IMG/VR virus record: IMGVR_UViG_3300042090_000301
Location: 1 to 41,082 of that record
Direction: 5' to 3' (one strand)
Source: a virus
Length of the DNA: 41,082 bases
In this document: positions 31,007 to 37,156 of the stretch, piece after piece
Layout: each line of letters opens with the position of its first letter
How positions within the stretch are numbered: position 1 is the first letter of the stretch
The notes under the pieces: model-generated
Told to the model about the DNA's origin: nothing
Database searches by the model: none
The model's input: only the letters and a program-made list of their open reading frames with translations
Translations under genes and position numbers: made by a program

Positions 31007-31348
31007 ATGAAAGATAAGCACGCTCGCGATTCAATCGTAAAACTTGCTCGCATCCTCGGCATATCAGCTACTATCGATTATGACGGCAGCCTCGGAATCG
31101 ATAAATGGTCAAATCTCGATGGTGCCGATCCAGAAAAGCGTCCGATGACCCGCGCAGAAGTGAAAGAGAAATGGAAGAATCATATCGAGAAGATGCAGCA
31201 ATGGGTCGATGACAAGGAGAAGGAAATTTCGGAATTGAGATCATTGATCTTCATGTTGGCGGGGCACATGGATCTCGAATTGTTTGAGGGAAAGGAATTT
31301 AGGCCGAAACAAAAAATAAAAGCAAAAAAATCTCATGTCAGAAACTAA
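31007..31348 (+). CDS. Small coiled-coil/helical protein of unknown function
   Basis: A 113-residue, charged and mostly helical protein. Residues 48-85 (RAEVKEKWKNHIEKMQQWVDDKEKEISEL) look like a coiled coil. The C-terminus is Lys-rich. It starts one base after the GroEL stop and overlaps the next gene (a KH-domain protein) by 14 bases. No known family; perhaps a partner of GroEL or of the RNA-binding protein. Confidence 0.55.
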   Translation: MKDKHARDSIVKLARILGISATIDYDGSLGIDKWSNLDGADPEKRPMTRAEVKEKWKNHIEKMQQWVDDKEKEISELRSLIFMLAGHMDLELFEGKEFRPKQKIKAKKSHVRN

Positions 31349-31652
31349 CGATCAACCATGGTGGATTAAAATGACCGACGAGGAATACCTCACGTCGCTG
31401 GTCCAGCCTCTCTGCGACTATCCGATCTCAACCGACCGCAAAGTCGATGAGATGGGCGTGCTGCTCTCGCTGCGCGTTGACCTGCGGGATATGGGCAAAG
31501 TCGTAGGCCGTGAAGGCGCGACGGCGAAGTGCATCCGCCATCTTCTCCGCAATTTCGGCGCCCCGCGCAATGCCCGCATCAATTTGAGGATCGAGGAACC
31601 CGAGGGCAGCACGCATGTCCGTAAAGATAAAAACCAAAACGATGAAGGTTAA
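31335..31652 (+). CDS. KhpA-like KH-domain RNA-binding protein
   Basis: A 105-residue protein whose residues about 28-92 match the small bacterial KH-domain proteins (KhpA, YlqC type): the GxxG motif is GREG in DMGKVVGREGATAKCIRHLL, followed by NFGAPRNARINLRIEEPEG. KhpA-type proteins bind RNA broadly and act in small-RNA or cell-division regulation. A phage copy is unusual. It could act on host or phage RNAs, for example the tmRNA or the small RNA at 37034, which is inference. It overlaps its upstream neighbour by 14 bases. Confidence 0.7.
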   Translation: MSETNDQPWWIKMTDEEYLTSLVQPLCDYPISTDRKVDEMGVLLSLRVDLRDMGKVVGREGATAKCIRHLLRNFGAPRNARINLRIEEPEGSTHVRKDKNQNDEG

Positions 31653-31818
31653 AAAAGTAAAAGCAGAAGAGGTAAAATTAGGAGAGGACGTGATGGAAAG
31701 TCCGAGGAAGGTGATACGTATCGAGATTACCGAATTGGGAAAGCGGCGTTTTAAATTTGATACCGGAAAATCAGCTATTTTAAACGATGGCGATGAGGTC
31801 GAAGTCTTGGTAGAATAA
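31642..31818 (+). CDS. Small beta-rich basic protein
   Basis: A 58-residue protein (67 if it starts at ATG 31615). It begins MKVKKVKAEEVKLGEDVME and has a probable beta core (RKVIRIEITELGKRRFKF, then DGDEVEVLVE). I prefer 31642 because the coupling overlaps in this region are short. No family recognised. It lies between the KH protein and the small terminase. Confidence 0.45.
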   Translation: MKVKKVKAEEVKLGEDVMESPRKVIRIEITELGKRRFKFDTGKSAILNDGDEVEVLVE

Positions 31819-31822
31819 ATCC

Positions 31823-32293
31823 ATGCTTCACACCCAGCGGACAAAAAATATAATAGGGAAAGCAGTGGCCGCGAACGCCGCAAAACGCCGAGATATAATA
31901 CTCCAAGAACTTCGGCCACTTTTAATCATGGGCATGACGATCTCTAAAGCATGTGAACGCGTAGGAATTTCAACGCAGACATATTATAACTGGTTGGAAA
32001 AAGTACCAGACTTAATTGATGAAATTCGTCAAATTCGCTTAGACCCATTGGTAAAAGCTCATCGCACGTGGATTTTCGCAATCGAGAACGGAAACGTAGG
32101 CATGGCGTGGGAATATATGAAGCTCAAAGAACCTGATGAGTTTAAAGTTTTGCCATCAAAGGTCGAACTCTCAGGAAATGTTTCATCAGATTCTGGCGAT
32201 ACCAATCCGAAAATGGCCGACGCTATCGCGGTGGCCGTGACGGATGAATTGCGCCGCAGGAACATTGAAGCGAATAAAGACGATGGAAAATGA
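31823..32293 (+). CDS. terS: Terminase small subunit
   Basis: A 156-residue protein. The N-terminal half has a helix-turn-helix (LLIMGMTISKACERVGISTQTYYNWL, residues about 33-58), which in small terminases binds the packaging site. The middle is helical and the C-terminal 45 residues are polar with Ser/Asp and an amphipathic end, as expected for the terminase-binding part. The large subunit lies 1.8 kb downstream, with several small genes between. It overlaps the next gene by 4 bases. Confidence 0.65.
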   Translation: MLHTQRTKNIIGKAVAANAAKRRDIILQELRPLLIMGMTISKACERVGISTQTYYNWLEKVPDLIDEIRQIRLDPLVKAHRTWIFAIENGNVGMAWEYMKLKEPDEFKVLPSKVELSGNVSSDSGDTNPKMADAIAVAVTDELRRRNIEANKDDGK

Positions 32294-32583
32294 CACATCA
32301 AAACAATGCTGGAAAGGCTACCACGGCGACTGCGAAGCCAAAGAGTGCGCGTGTCGGTGCCACGAAGAGTAATGATTTTCATTTAGAGAAATCGCCTCTT
32401 GGATGGCATTTCAACGGCAAGCACGAGGTGCCACTATTCTCTCTATGGGATTATTTGGAAACAGGAGATAGTACGCCGTTGGTGCAGACATATTATAAGC
32501 GGCAAGCATTGAAATGGCAGGTCGCATTTTGGATCGCGTTCGCTGGCTTCCTCGCGGTGTCAGCTATGAGCTTAATCAAATGA
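32290..32583 (+). CDS. C-terminally membrane-anchored small protein
   Basis: A 97-residue protein. The N-terminal 35 residues are low complexity (Thr/Ala/Lys), the middle shows a compact WHFNGKHEVPLFSLWDYLE part, and the last 20 residues (WIAFAGFLAVSAMSLIK) form a membrane helix. It may be a tail-anchored membrane protein. Function unknown. It overlaps the small terminase gene by 4 bases. Confidence 0.5.
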   Translation: MTHQNNAGKATTATAKPKSARVGATKSNDFHLEKSPLGWHFNGKHEVPLFSLWDYLETGDSTPLVQTYYKRQALKWQVAFWIAFAGFLAVSAMSLIK

Positions 32584-32612
32584 ACCCCCATGCCATCCCT
32601 TAAACACGAAAC

Positions 32613-32804
32613 ATGAAACAGAAGAAGTTATCCAATTCGGAAGTGATGTCAAAATATCCAGTTACTCGATTTTTTAGATGGTTGAGGTATAACTTGAGGT
32701 TGTGGAAATCTCAAGACAATGATTTTCAACGCGGATATTATCGCGCACTATTTGATGTAAAAAGTTATGCCAAATGTTTTAAGGAATTAGAAAACGAACT
32801 TTAA
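32613..32804 (+). CDS. Small basic protein of unknown function
   Basis: A 63-residue protein, basic and aromatic-rich (YPVTRFFRWLRYNLRLWKS), ending in a charged helix. It lies 29 bases after the preceding gene and 5 bases before the next. No motif recognised. The DNA is AT-richer than the packaging genes around it, like several other accessory genes here. Confidence 0.45.
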   Translation: MKQKKLSNSEVMSKYPVTRFFRWLRYNLRLWKSQDNDFQRGYYRALFDVKSYAKCFKELENEL

Positions 32805-32809
32805 CTTCC

Positions 32810-33166
32810 ATGACCAACTTTAAAACTGAAATCGAGGAGATAGAGAAGCGGTTTGATGAGAAGTTCCCTTTGATTTTCGTCAAACAGCATAAAGACGGCA
32901 CTGGCAATATGAGTTGTCGAGATTCAGATGTCAAAGCATTTTGGAAAGAGGAACTCCCCTCCCTGCTTTCCAAGTTCGCGGGGGAAATTAACACGCCAGA
33001 AAAGGAAGCACCCGACAAGGACACATTCGCGCAAGAATATTTGGGAAAGACAATCACCCCCGTGAACCTCTTAGAAATTATCGCGGTAGGAAAAGCAAAC
33101 TCTTGGAACGCCCACCACCGTTCCGTAGCGGAGAAAGCGGAAGAAATTATCAAACAACTAAAATGA
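32810..33166 (+). CDS. Small helical protein of unknown function
   Basis: A 118-residue protein, mostly helical and charged. It starts with TEIEEIEKRFDEKFPL and ends with SVAEKAEEIIKQLK. No signal, zinc or enzyme motif seen. The stop overlaps the metalloprotease-like gene by 4 bases. A similar helical layout appears in several small phage proteins of unknown role. Confidence 0.5.
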   Translation: MTNFKTEIEEIEKRFDEKFPLIFVKQHKDGTGNMSCRDSDVKAFWKEELPSLLSKFAGEINTPEKEAPDKDTFAQEYLGKTITPVNLLEIIAVGKANSWNAHHRSVAEKAEEIIKQLK

Positions 33167-33654
33167 ACCCCGAAATAACATCATTCAGCGATATCGATCA
33201 TCTTCCTACGAGCGAAGCTCCCGAGCCGCCGCGTATGAAAATGTCGCATGACTTGCCACCGATGCTCGACGCTATCCGCGCGAACGGCATGAATCCAGTC
33301 GTCGAAAAGACATGCTTCACGTATGGCGACGTGATTTATAATCCAGGCAAATTGAATGTGCCGCCCGATATGTTCGTCCACGAAGAAACGCATAGCTTCC
33401 AGCAAGGCGGAAATCCCGCCGGCTGGTGGTCCCGATATCTGACTGACCAGTGGTTCCGCATCGATCAGGAAGTCGAGGCGTTCGCGGTTCAATACGTGTG
33501 GTACGGCCAGCACGTGAGCCATGACCGCAATGCCCGAGCGCGATTTCTATTTAAATTGTCTGCGCTCCTCGCAGCTCCAACCTATGGCAGCGTGATATCG
33601 TCGACCCCTGCACAACGAATGATCCAGGCAGCAGCTGGAAAAGTAAAACTATGA
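33163..33654 (+). CDS. HEXXH metalloprotease-like protein
   Basis: A 163-residue protein with the zinc protease motif H73-E-E-T-H77 in FVHEETHSFQQ and a downstream EVEAFAVQY (E103, E105) that could supply the third ligand, as in the gluzincin style. It lacks a signal peptide, so it would act in the cytoplasm, on phage assembly or host proteins. The usual full-length proteases are larger, so the domain is small. ATG 33163 overlaps the preceding stop (ATGA); the in-frame ATG at 33103 would extend into that gene. The C-terminal 60 residues are helical. Confidence 0.55.
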   Translation: MNPEITSFSDIDHLPTSEAPEPPRMKMSHDLPPMLDAIRANGMNPVVEKTCFTYGDVIYNPGKLNVPPDMFVHEETHSFQQGGNPAGWWSRYLTDQWFRIDQEVEAFAVQYVWYGQHVSHDRNARARFLFKLSALLAAPTYGSVISSTPAQRMIQAAAGKVKL

Positions 33655-33869
33655 CGAAAGAAGAGTTTTATAAACGATATGCCAATCTCCCGCTCGGCAT
33701 CCGCGATAAAGTGGTTTCGGTGCGCTATTTTGGCATGATGACATGGTCCGATATCTATCGGTATATGCATGAGCTGGATGAGAAAATGCGCCCACACAAA
33801 ATCGATCAAGATGATATACTGAAAAAGATAACGACTATCTTAATAGCGGCTGACTCATTAAATCCATGA
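33651..33869 (+). CDS. Small helical protein of unknown function
   Basis: A 72-residue protein with the sequence LGIRDKVVSVRYFGMMTWSD and a helical rest (IYRYMHELDEKMR). It overlaps both neighbours by 4 bases. The 3' end holds a possible extended -10 box (TGA TATACT at 33815-33820) for the next genes. No family known to me. Confidence 0.5.
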   Translation: MTKEEFYKRYANLPLGIRDKVVSVRYFGMMTWSDIYRYMHELDEKMRPHKIDQDDILKKITTILIAADSLNP

Positions 33870-34075
33870 AATGTAAACATCAATTTTTCGGAGTGCTCGA
33901 TATCTCTAAAATGAACAGCCCAGCTGGGAGTGGTGTTGCTTCGACTGGAACCTATCCAATATCGTCGCATAGCTTCACACAGGGGGTGCAGGTAGTCTGT
34001 GCTGATTGCGGCGAAGTGCGAGCAATCTATGCCGACGGCGAAGTTCGAATTATCGTTGATAAATCAAAAACCTAA
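33866..34075 (+). CDS. Small zinc-binding protein
   Basis: A 69-residue protein with C3, H5 and the pair C45-x-x-C48 (VCADCGE), suggesting a small zinc site, followed by two short beta strands (VRAIYADGEVRIIVD). The C-terminus is Lys/Ser rich. The stop overlaps the large terminase start (TAATG). It may be a small regulator or packaging accessory; no family recognised. Confidence 0.5.
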   Translation: MKCKHQFFGVLDISKMNSPAGSGVASTGTYPISSHSFTQGVQVVCADCGEVRAIYADGEVRIIVDKSKT

Positions 34076-35808
34076 TGCCAATCACCGAAATATCAAAAGC
34101 TACTCCTGCAGACGTCCTGCAAACTGATATTACGGCGTGGATCGATTTTAACGAAATAAAGAATGAAAAGGGCGACCTCATTGACCTCACGAAAGAGCAT
34201 TATTTTCTGGCCGACATCTTCCGCGACTCATCGCAGTTTCTTGTTGTGCTTAAAGCCGCCCAGATCGGCCTCTCTACTCTCGAGATCCTCAAAAACTTCT
34301 ATGATGCATTCAAGCAGAAGATGGATATTATCTATACTCTGCCGACGGACAGTGACGTAAACCTCTTCGTCGGCGGGAAGGTGAACCGCCTCATCGCGCA
34401 AAACCCTCCCTTGCAAAGCATGGTGAAAGACGGCGACTCCATCGAGAAGAAGCGCGTCGGTTCATCGATCATTTACTTCCGAGGCACGTGGACGGCGAAG
34501 TCTGCCATCATGATCACCGCAGATCGCCTGGTCCATGACGAAAAGGACAGCTCGAAGCAATCGGTCGTGAAAGATTATGAAGCGCGTCTGCAGCACTCAA
34601 AGCTGAAACAAAAGCACGTATTCTCCCATCCCTCGGTGCCGAACCAAGGCGTCGATGTCGAGTGGCAGATGAGCGACCAAAAAGAATGGTTCATCGTCTG
34701 TCCGCATTGTAGCTTCGAACACTACCTCGCATGGAACACCGAAGATCCGCGAAAGATGAGTGTTGACCTCGGTGCGCGAGAATTTATATGCAAAAAATGC
34801 CACGGCACGCTGCGGAAGTCCGATCGCGCCGTTGGTCGCTGGCTTCCGCGCAAAGGACGCGAGAATCAGCCGTATAGCGGCTATCACATCTCCCTCCTCA
34901 TGGCGCCATGGATCACCGCCGGCGAAATTGTCGACAAGTGGAATGACGTGATGGAAGCGCGGCAGACGATTGACTGGTTTTATAACAAAGTTCTCGGGCT
35001 GCCATTCGCTGGGTCTGGCAATGCAGTCTCCGAAGACGCCATCATGGGCGCATGGACGCGCGATAAGAATTTATATAAAGGCCGCATGATCGTGGGCGTA
35101 GACACTGGCGTCGCTCTGCGTTATGTCGTAGGCAACGAGCAGGGCTTCGTGGGCTTCGGCGAGATGAAAGGATACGTGCCGAACGCACAGCTCGGCATTA
35201 CGCTCGAGCAATCATTGGAATACTGGTTAAAGAAATTTCCTGATTGCGTGATGGTGATCGACCAAGGCGGCGACATCATCGGCTCGCGCCAGCTGCAAAA
35301 ACTTTATCCAGGCCGCGTATTCCTCTGCTTCTATGTGCGTGACCGCAAGACCCAGCAACTCATCCGATGGGGCGAGAACGACGAAAGTGGGCGCGTGCTC
35401 GTCGACCGTAACAATATGATCCAGCTCCTCATCGACGAATTCCGCGAGAAGCGATTGCACCTCTATGGCGGCGCGACGAAAAACGAGTGGTGGGATTACT
35501 GGCTGCACTGGTCCCATATCCACCGCGTGATGGAAGAAGATAAAGCCACGCAGAAAAAACTCTATACGTGGGTGCGCTCCGATCGCGATGATTACGTTCA
35601 CGCATCGGTCTATTGCCGCGTGGGCATTGACCGCTTCGGAAAGAAAGGCGAGATCCTCGGCGCCGATCTCACGCCCGAGCCGAACAGCTACATGATGAAT
35701 CCTGACGGCATATCGGTATCGTTCGATCCCGATGCCATGTTCCGCAAACCTGAAAAGGCCGTAAACCCATACGACGATCGCGATGACGGCGATTGGCGAG
35801 ATCGATGA
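34075..35808 (+). CDS. terL: Terminase large subunit, GpA-like
   Basis: A 577-residue packaging ATPase and nuclease of the lambda gpA-like family. The ATPase part has an atypical Walker A (VLKAAQIGLST, residues 58-68) and a Walker B D155-E156 (RLVHDEKD). A zinc ribbon with C209, C212, C239 and C242 (CPHC, CKKC) is typical of GpA-like terminases. The nuclease part has D343 in GVDTGV, D396-Q-G-G-D400, and a later DRDDYVHA with Asp. The enzyme cuts concatemers and pumps DNA into the head through the portal, whose gene follows. The start overlaps the preceding gene by one base. Confidence 0.85.
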   Translation: MPITEISKATPADVLQTDITAWIDFNEIKNEKGDLIDLTKEHYFLADIFRDSSQFLVVLKAAQIGLSTLEILKNFYDAFKQKMDIIYTLPTDSDVNLFVGGKVNRLIAQNPPLQSMVKDGDSIEKKRVGSSIIYFRGTWTAKSAIMITADRLVHDEKDSSKQSVVKDYEARLQHSKLKQKHVFSHPSVPNQGVDVEWQMSDQKEWFIVCPHCSFEHYLAWNTEDPRKMSVDLGAREFICKKCHGTLRKSDRAVGRWLPRKGRENQPYSGYHISLLMAPWITAGEIVDKWNDVMEARQTIDWFYNKVLGLPFAGSGNAVSEDAIMGAWTRDKNLYKGRMIVGVDTGVALRYVVGNEQGFVGFGEMKGYVPNAQLGITLEQSLEYWLKKFPDCVMVIDQGGDIIGSRQLQKLYPGRVFLCFYVRDRKTQQLIRWGENDESGRVLVDRNNMIQLLIDEFREKRLHLYGGATKNEWWDYWLHWSHIHRVMEEDKATQKKLYTWVRSDRDDYVHASVYCRVGIDRFGKKGEILGADLTPEPNSYMMNPDGISVSFDPDAMFRKPEKAVNPYDDRDDGDWRDR

Positions 35809-36044
35809 TGGAATCCATTAATTATCTCCAAGTCGTCAAGGAAGAAATGGTGACGTTCACGATGCCGAAATCCCTCCGCGACAAATTCCTCATTATGATC
35901 CAAGGGGGCGTATTCGACGCGGAAACCGCCCGCGTTACGCTCAATTTCCACGAAGGCCACATCCAATCGATCAACGTTGACCGCCGCACCTATATCCATA
36001 AAGATATCCCCAAGACACGCACTTCCCATCTGCCGCCGCCATGA
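35805..36044 (+). CDS. Small protein after the terminase gene
   Basis: A 79-residue protein that starts at ATG 35805 or 35808, overlapping the terminase stop by 4 bases. Its sequence MVTFTMPKSLRDKFLIMIQG and a later VTLNFHEGHIQSINVDRRTY suggest a small alpha/beta protein. No known family. The stop codon TGA overlaps the TG of the candidate extended -10 box for the tmRNA, so the gene and the RNA promoter share bases. Confidence 0.5.
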   Translation: MMESINYLQVVKEEMVTFTMPKSLRDKFLIMIQGGVFDAETARVTLNFHEGHIQSINVDRRTYIHKDIPKTRTSHLPPP

Positions 36045-36050
36045 TATACT
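36045..36050 (+). promoter_or_regulatory. Extended -10 promoter upstream of the tmRNA
   Basis: TGA then TATACT at 36045-36050; expected start near 36057. The transcript would carry about 75 bases of leader before the tmRNA, including a hairpin (CCTGCAT pairs with ATGCAGG, 36092-36121 region). No clear -35. Confidence 0.45.
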
Positions 36051-36130
36051 TAAATCACCGATCAAGCGTCTCCCTTGACGGCATCCCACTACCTGCATTT
36101 TAGTTCGACCTTTGATGCAGGCACGGGATA

Positions 36131-36420
36131 GGGATCGACGGGTATAGATTGCAAACGTTCTTTCACAATGCGCTGCCGATGATGGCCACCGAATCGTTAA
36201 AAAGTGGCTGCCAAATTTTGTCAACGACAAAGTTACCCTGTCGCAATATCTTGCGACACATTCGCTCTTCAGTTCGCTGGCTCAGGAGAAAGCGAGTGTA
36301 ATATAAGCTAGCAACAATTCGGGTCATGGTTGATACGATGTCGGCCTCGTTGACCGAACACGCAGCGTAGATGTTGTGATCAAACCTTGCAAGACGGCGG
36401 TTCGACTCCGCCCGATTCCA
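36131..36420 (+). ncRNA. ssrA: Phage-encoded tmRNA (ssrA)
   Basis: The 5' end contains GGGATCGACGGGTATAG, matching the conserved GGATTCGACGGG of tmRNA. The 3' end is a T-arm (GGCGG TTCGACT CCGCC) followed by CGATTCC and A36420; GGGATCG (36131-36137) pairs with CGATTCC (one G-U) as an acceptor stem. The genome encodes CTA after the A, so CCA must be added. Other conserved parts are CGTTAAAAAGTGGC, an 8-bp hairpin at 36239-36258, and a pseudoknot-like stem 36318-36358. A reading frame of about 28 codons from about 36220 to TAA 36304-36306 could be the tag, starting VND or ND. The RNA would free stalled ribosomes and tag broken proteins. The 5' end could instead be 36125. Confidence 0.8.
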
Positions 36421-36426
36421 CTATGC

Positions 36427-36432
36427 TAGAAT
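36427..36432 (+). promoter_or_regulatory. Extended -10 promoter directly after the tmRNA
   Basis: TGC then TAGAAT at 36427-36432, starting four bases after the genome-encoded CTA that follows the tmRNA. Expected start 36439, leaving a 20-base leader that contains AAGGAGGAG, a strong Shine-Dalgarno for ATG 36459. Confidence 0.55.
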
Positions 36433-36458
36433 AAAAGTAGCTCAAAGAAGGAGGAGCT

Positions 36459-36677
36459 ATGGAAAAAAATGGAGCGCTTTATTGTGATGAATGTCACCTC
36501 TGCATCATGCGGCAACCGCATCGTACTGTTACTCGGGAGGCGAGTGCTACTCAACCTGCACGCACCATCCACTTTCACAACCGCGACAACACGGACTGCT
36601 GGTCGAAGGCACTTGCCAAGGCGCGGGCTGCAGCCCCGAAACAGCTAAATCTCCAGTTTGGGAAGGAGGTGGTCTAA
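36459..36677 (+). CDS. Small Cys/His-rich protein with strong Shine-Dalgarno
   Basis: A 72-residue protein beginning MEKNGALYCDECHLCIM, with C9, C12, C15 and several His residues that may bind zinc. The start has AAGGAGGAG eight bases upstream, rare in this genome where most starts have none. The C-terminus is basic. The stop overlaps the start of the next small gene (TAATG). No family known; the unusual ribosome-binding site suggests different origin or a need for high expression. Confidence 0.5.
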   Translation: MEKNGALYCDECHLCIMRQPHRTVTREASATQPARTIHFHNRDNTDCWSKALAKARAAAPKQLNLQFGKEVV

Positions 36678-36832
36678 TGTCTTACGACGAACGTGTAAGG
36701 ATGGCGCACATCGTCGAATTTCTGAAGATCGCCATCCTTAATTCCAATATCCATTTTGCCGCTATTGAACCTCTCGCCAAAATCCTCAATGAGCTTTCGG
36801 AGATGGCATATCCAGAAACGAAAGCTGCATAA
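36677..36832 (+). CDS. Small helical protein with strong Shine-Dalgarno
   Basis: A 51-residue protein starting MSYDERVRMAHIVEFLKIA and ending PETKAA, mostly helical. GGAGGT lies about 9 bases before the ATG at 36677, the second good Shine-Dalgarno in a row. It overlaps the preceding stop in TAATG. Two terminators follow, so these two genes form a separate short operon behind the tmRNA. No family recognised. Confidence 0.5.
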   Translation: MSYDERVRMAHIVEFLKIAILNSNIHFAAIEPLAKILNELSEMAYPETKAA

Positions 36833-36847
36833 TCCCACCCCACGTGC

Positions 36848-36879
36848 AGCCGCGCACTCCCCAACGCGGCTATTCTTTT
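36848..36879 (+). terminator. Intrinsic terminator candidate
   Basis: AGCCGCG (36848-36854) pairs with CGCGGCT (36865-36871) across a 10-base loop, followed by ATTCTTTTG. It ends the short operon 36459-36832. Confidence 0.6.
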
Positions 36880-36885
36880 GTAAAG

Positions 36886-36912
36886 AAAAACACGCCCTCA
36901 CGGCGTATTTTC
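36886..36912. terminator. Possible bidirectional terminator
   Basis: ACGCC (36892-36896) pairs with GGCGT (36902-36906) around a 5-base loop; A-rich sequence precedes it and TTTT follows, so it could stop transcription from either side. Confidence 0.5.
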
Positions 36913-37002
36913 TCGGTTGATCTGGCCGATAAGGCGACTTACGGTATGCGCCCTTGCAGAATATAACGGAAATGTGTTGTGATAGTTATGCCCACCCTAT
37001 TG

Positions 37003-37030
37003 TTGACATCCTGAAATATGGTATTATAAA
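37003..37030 (+). promoter_or_regulatory. Strong promoter of a small RNA / portal leader
   Basis: A consensus -35 TTGACA (37003-37008), 16-base spacer and TATAAA (37025-37030); an overlapping extended -10 TGG TATTAT (37022-37027) is also present. The expected start is 37034-37037. A GTTATGCCC element lies at 36985. Confidence 0.6.
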
Positions 37031-37033
37031 AGC

Positions 37034-37136
37034 AAGATCGGATCGCGCCGATCTGCCAATAATTTTAATATCTTAGCGGCTCCCACTTTGAATTAAAGCG
37101 AGCCAATCCTCTCACGAGGGTTGGCTCGTTTTCTTT
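37034..37136 (+). ncRNA. Candidate small RNA, about 100 nt
   Basis: The unit starts at the strong promoter at 37003 and ends in the strong terminator at 37099-37136. The 5' end is a 7-bp hairpin (AGATCGG 37035-37041 with CCGATCT 37048-37054); the middle (37055-37098) is AU-rich and unpaired, a possible base-pairing region; no ATG frame is present. It may be a regulatory RNA or an attenuated leader of the portal gene 20 bases downstream. Confidence 0.5.
37099..37136 (+). terminator. Strong intrinsic terminator before the portal gene
   Basis: CGAGCCAA (37099-37106) pairs with TTGGCTCG (37121-37128); inside, CCTC pairs with GAGG around a short loop. TTTTCTTTC follows. It lies immediately upstream of the portal gene. 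Confidence 0.75.
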
Positions 37137-37156
37137 CATAGCGGCCGCACCCCATC

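Noticed and set aside
32590-32616. Eight-residue leader peptide overlapping the gene at 32613
   Set aside because: The frame is too short and there is no attenuator structure or regulated codon run to support it.
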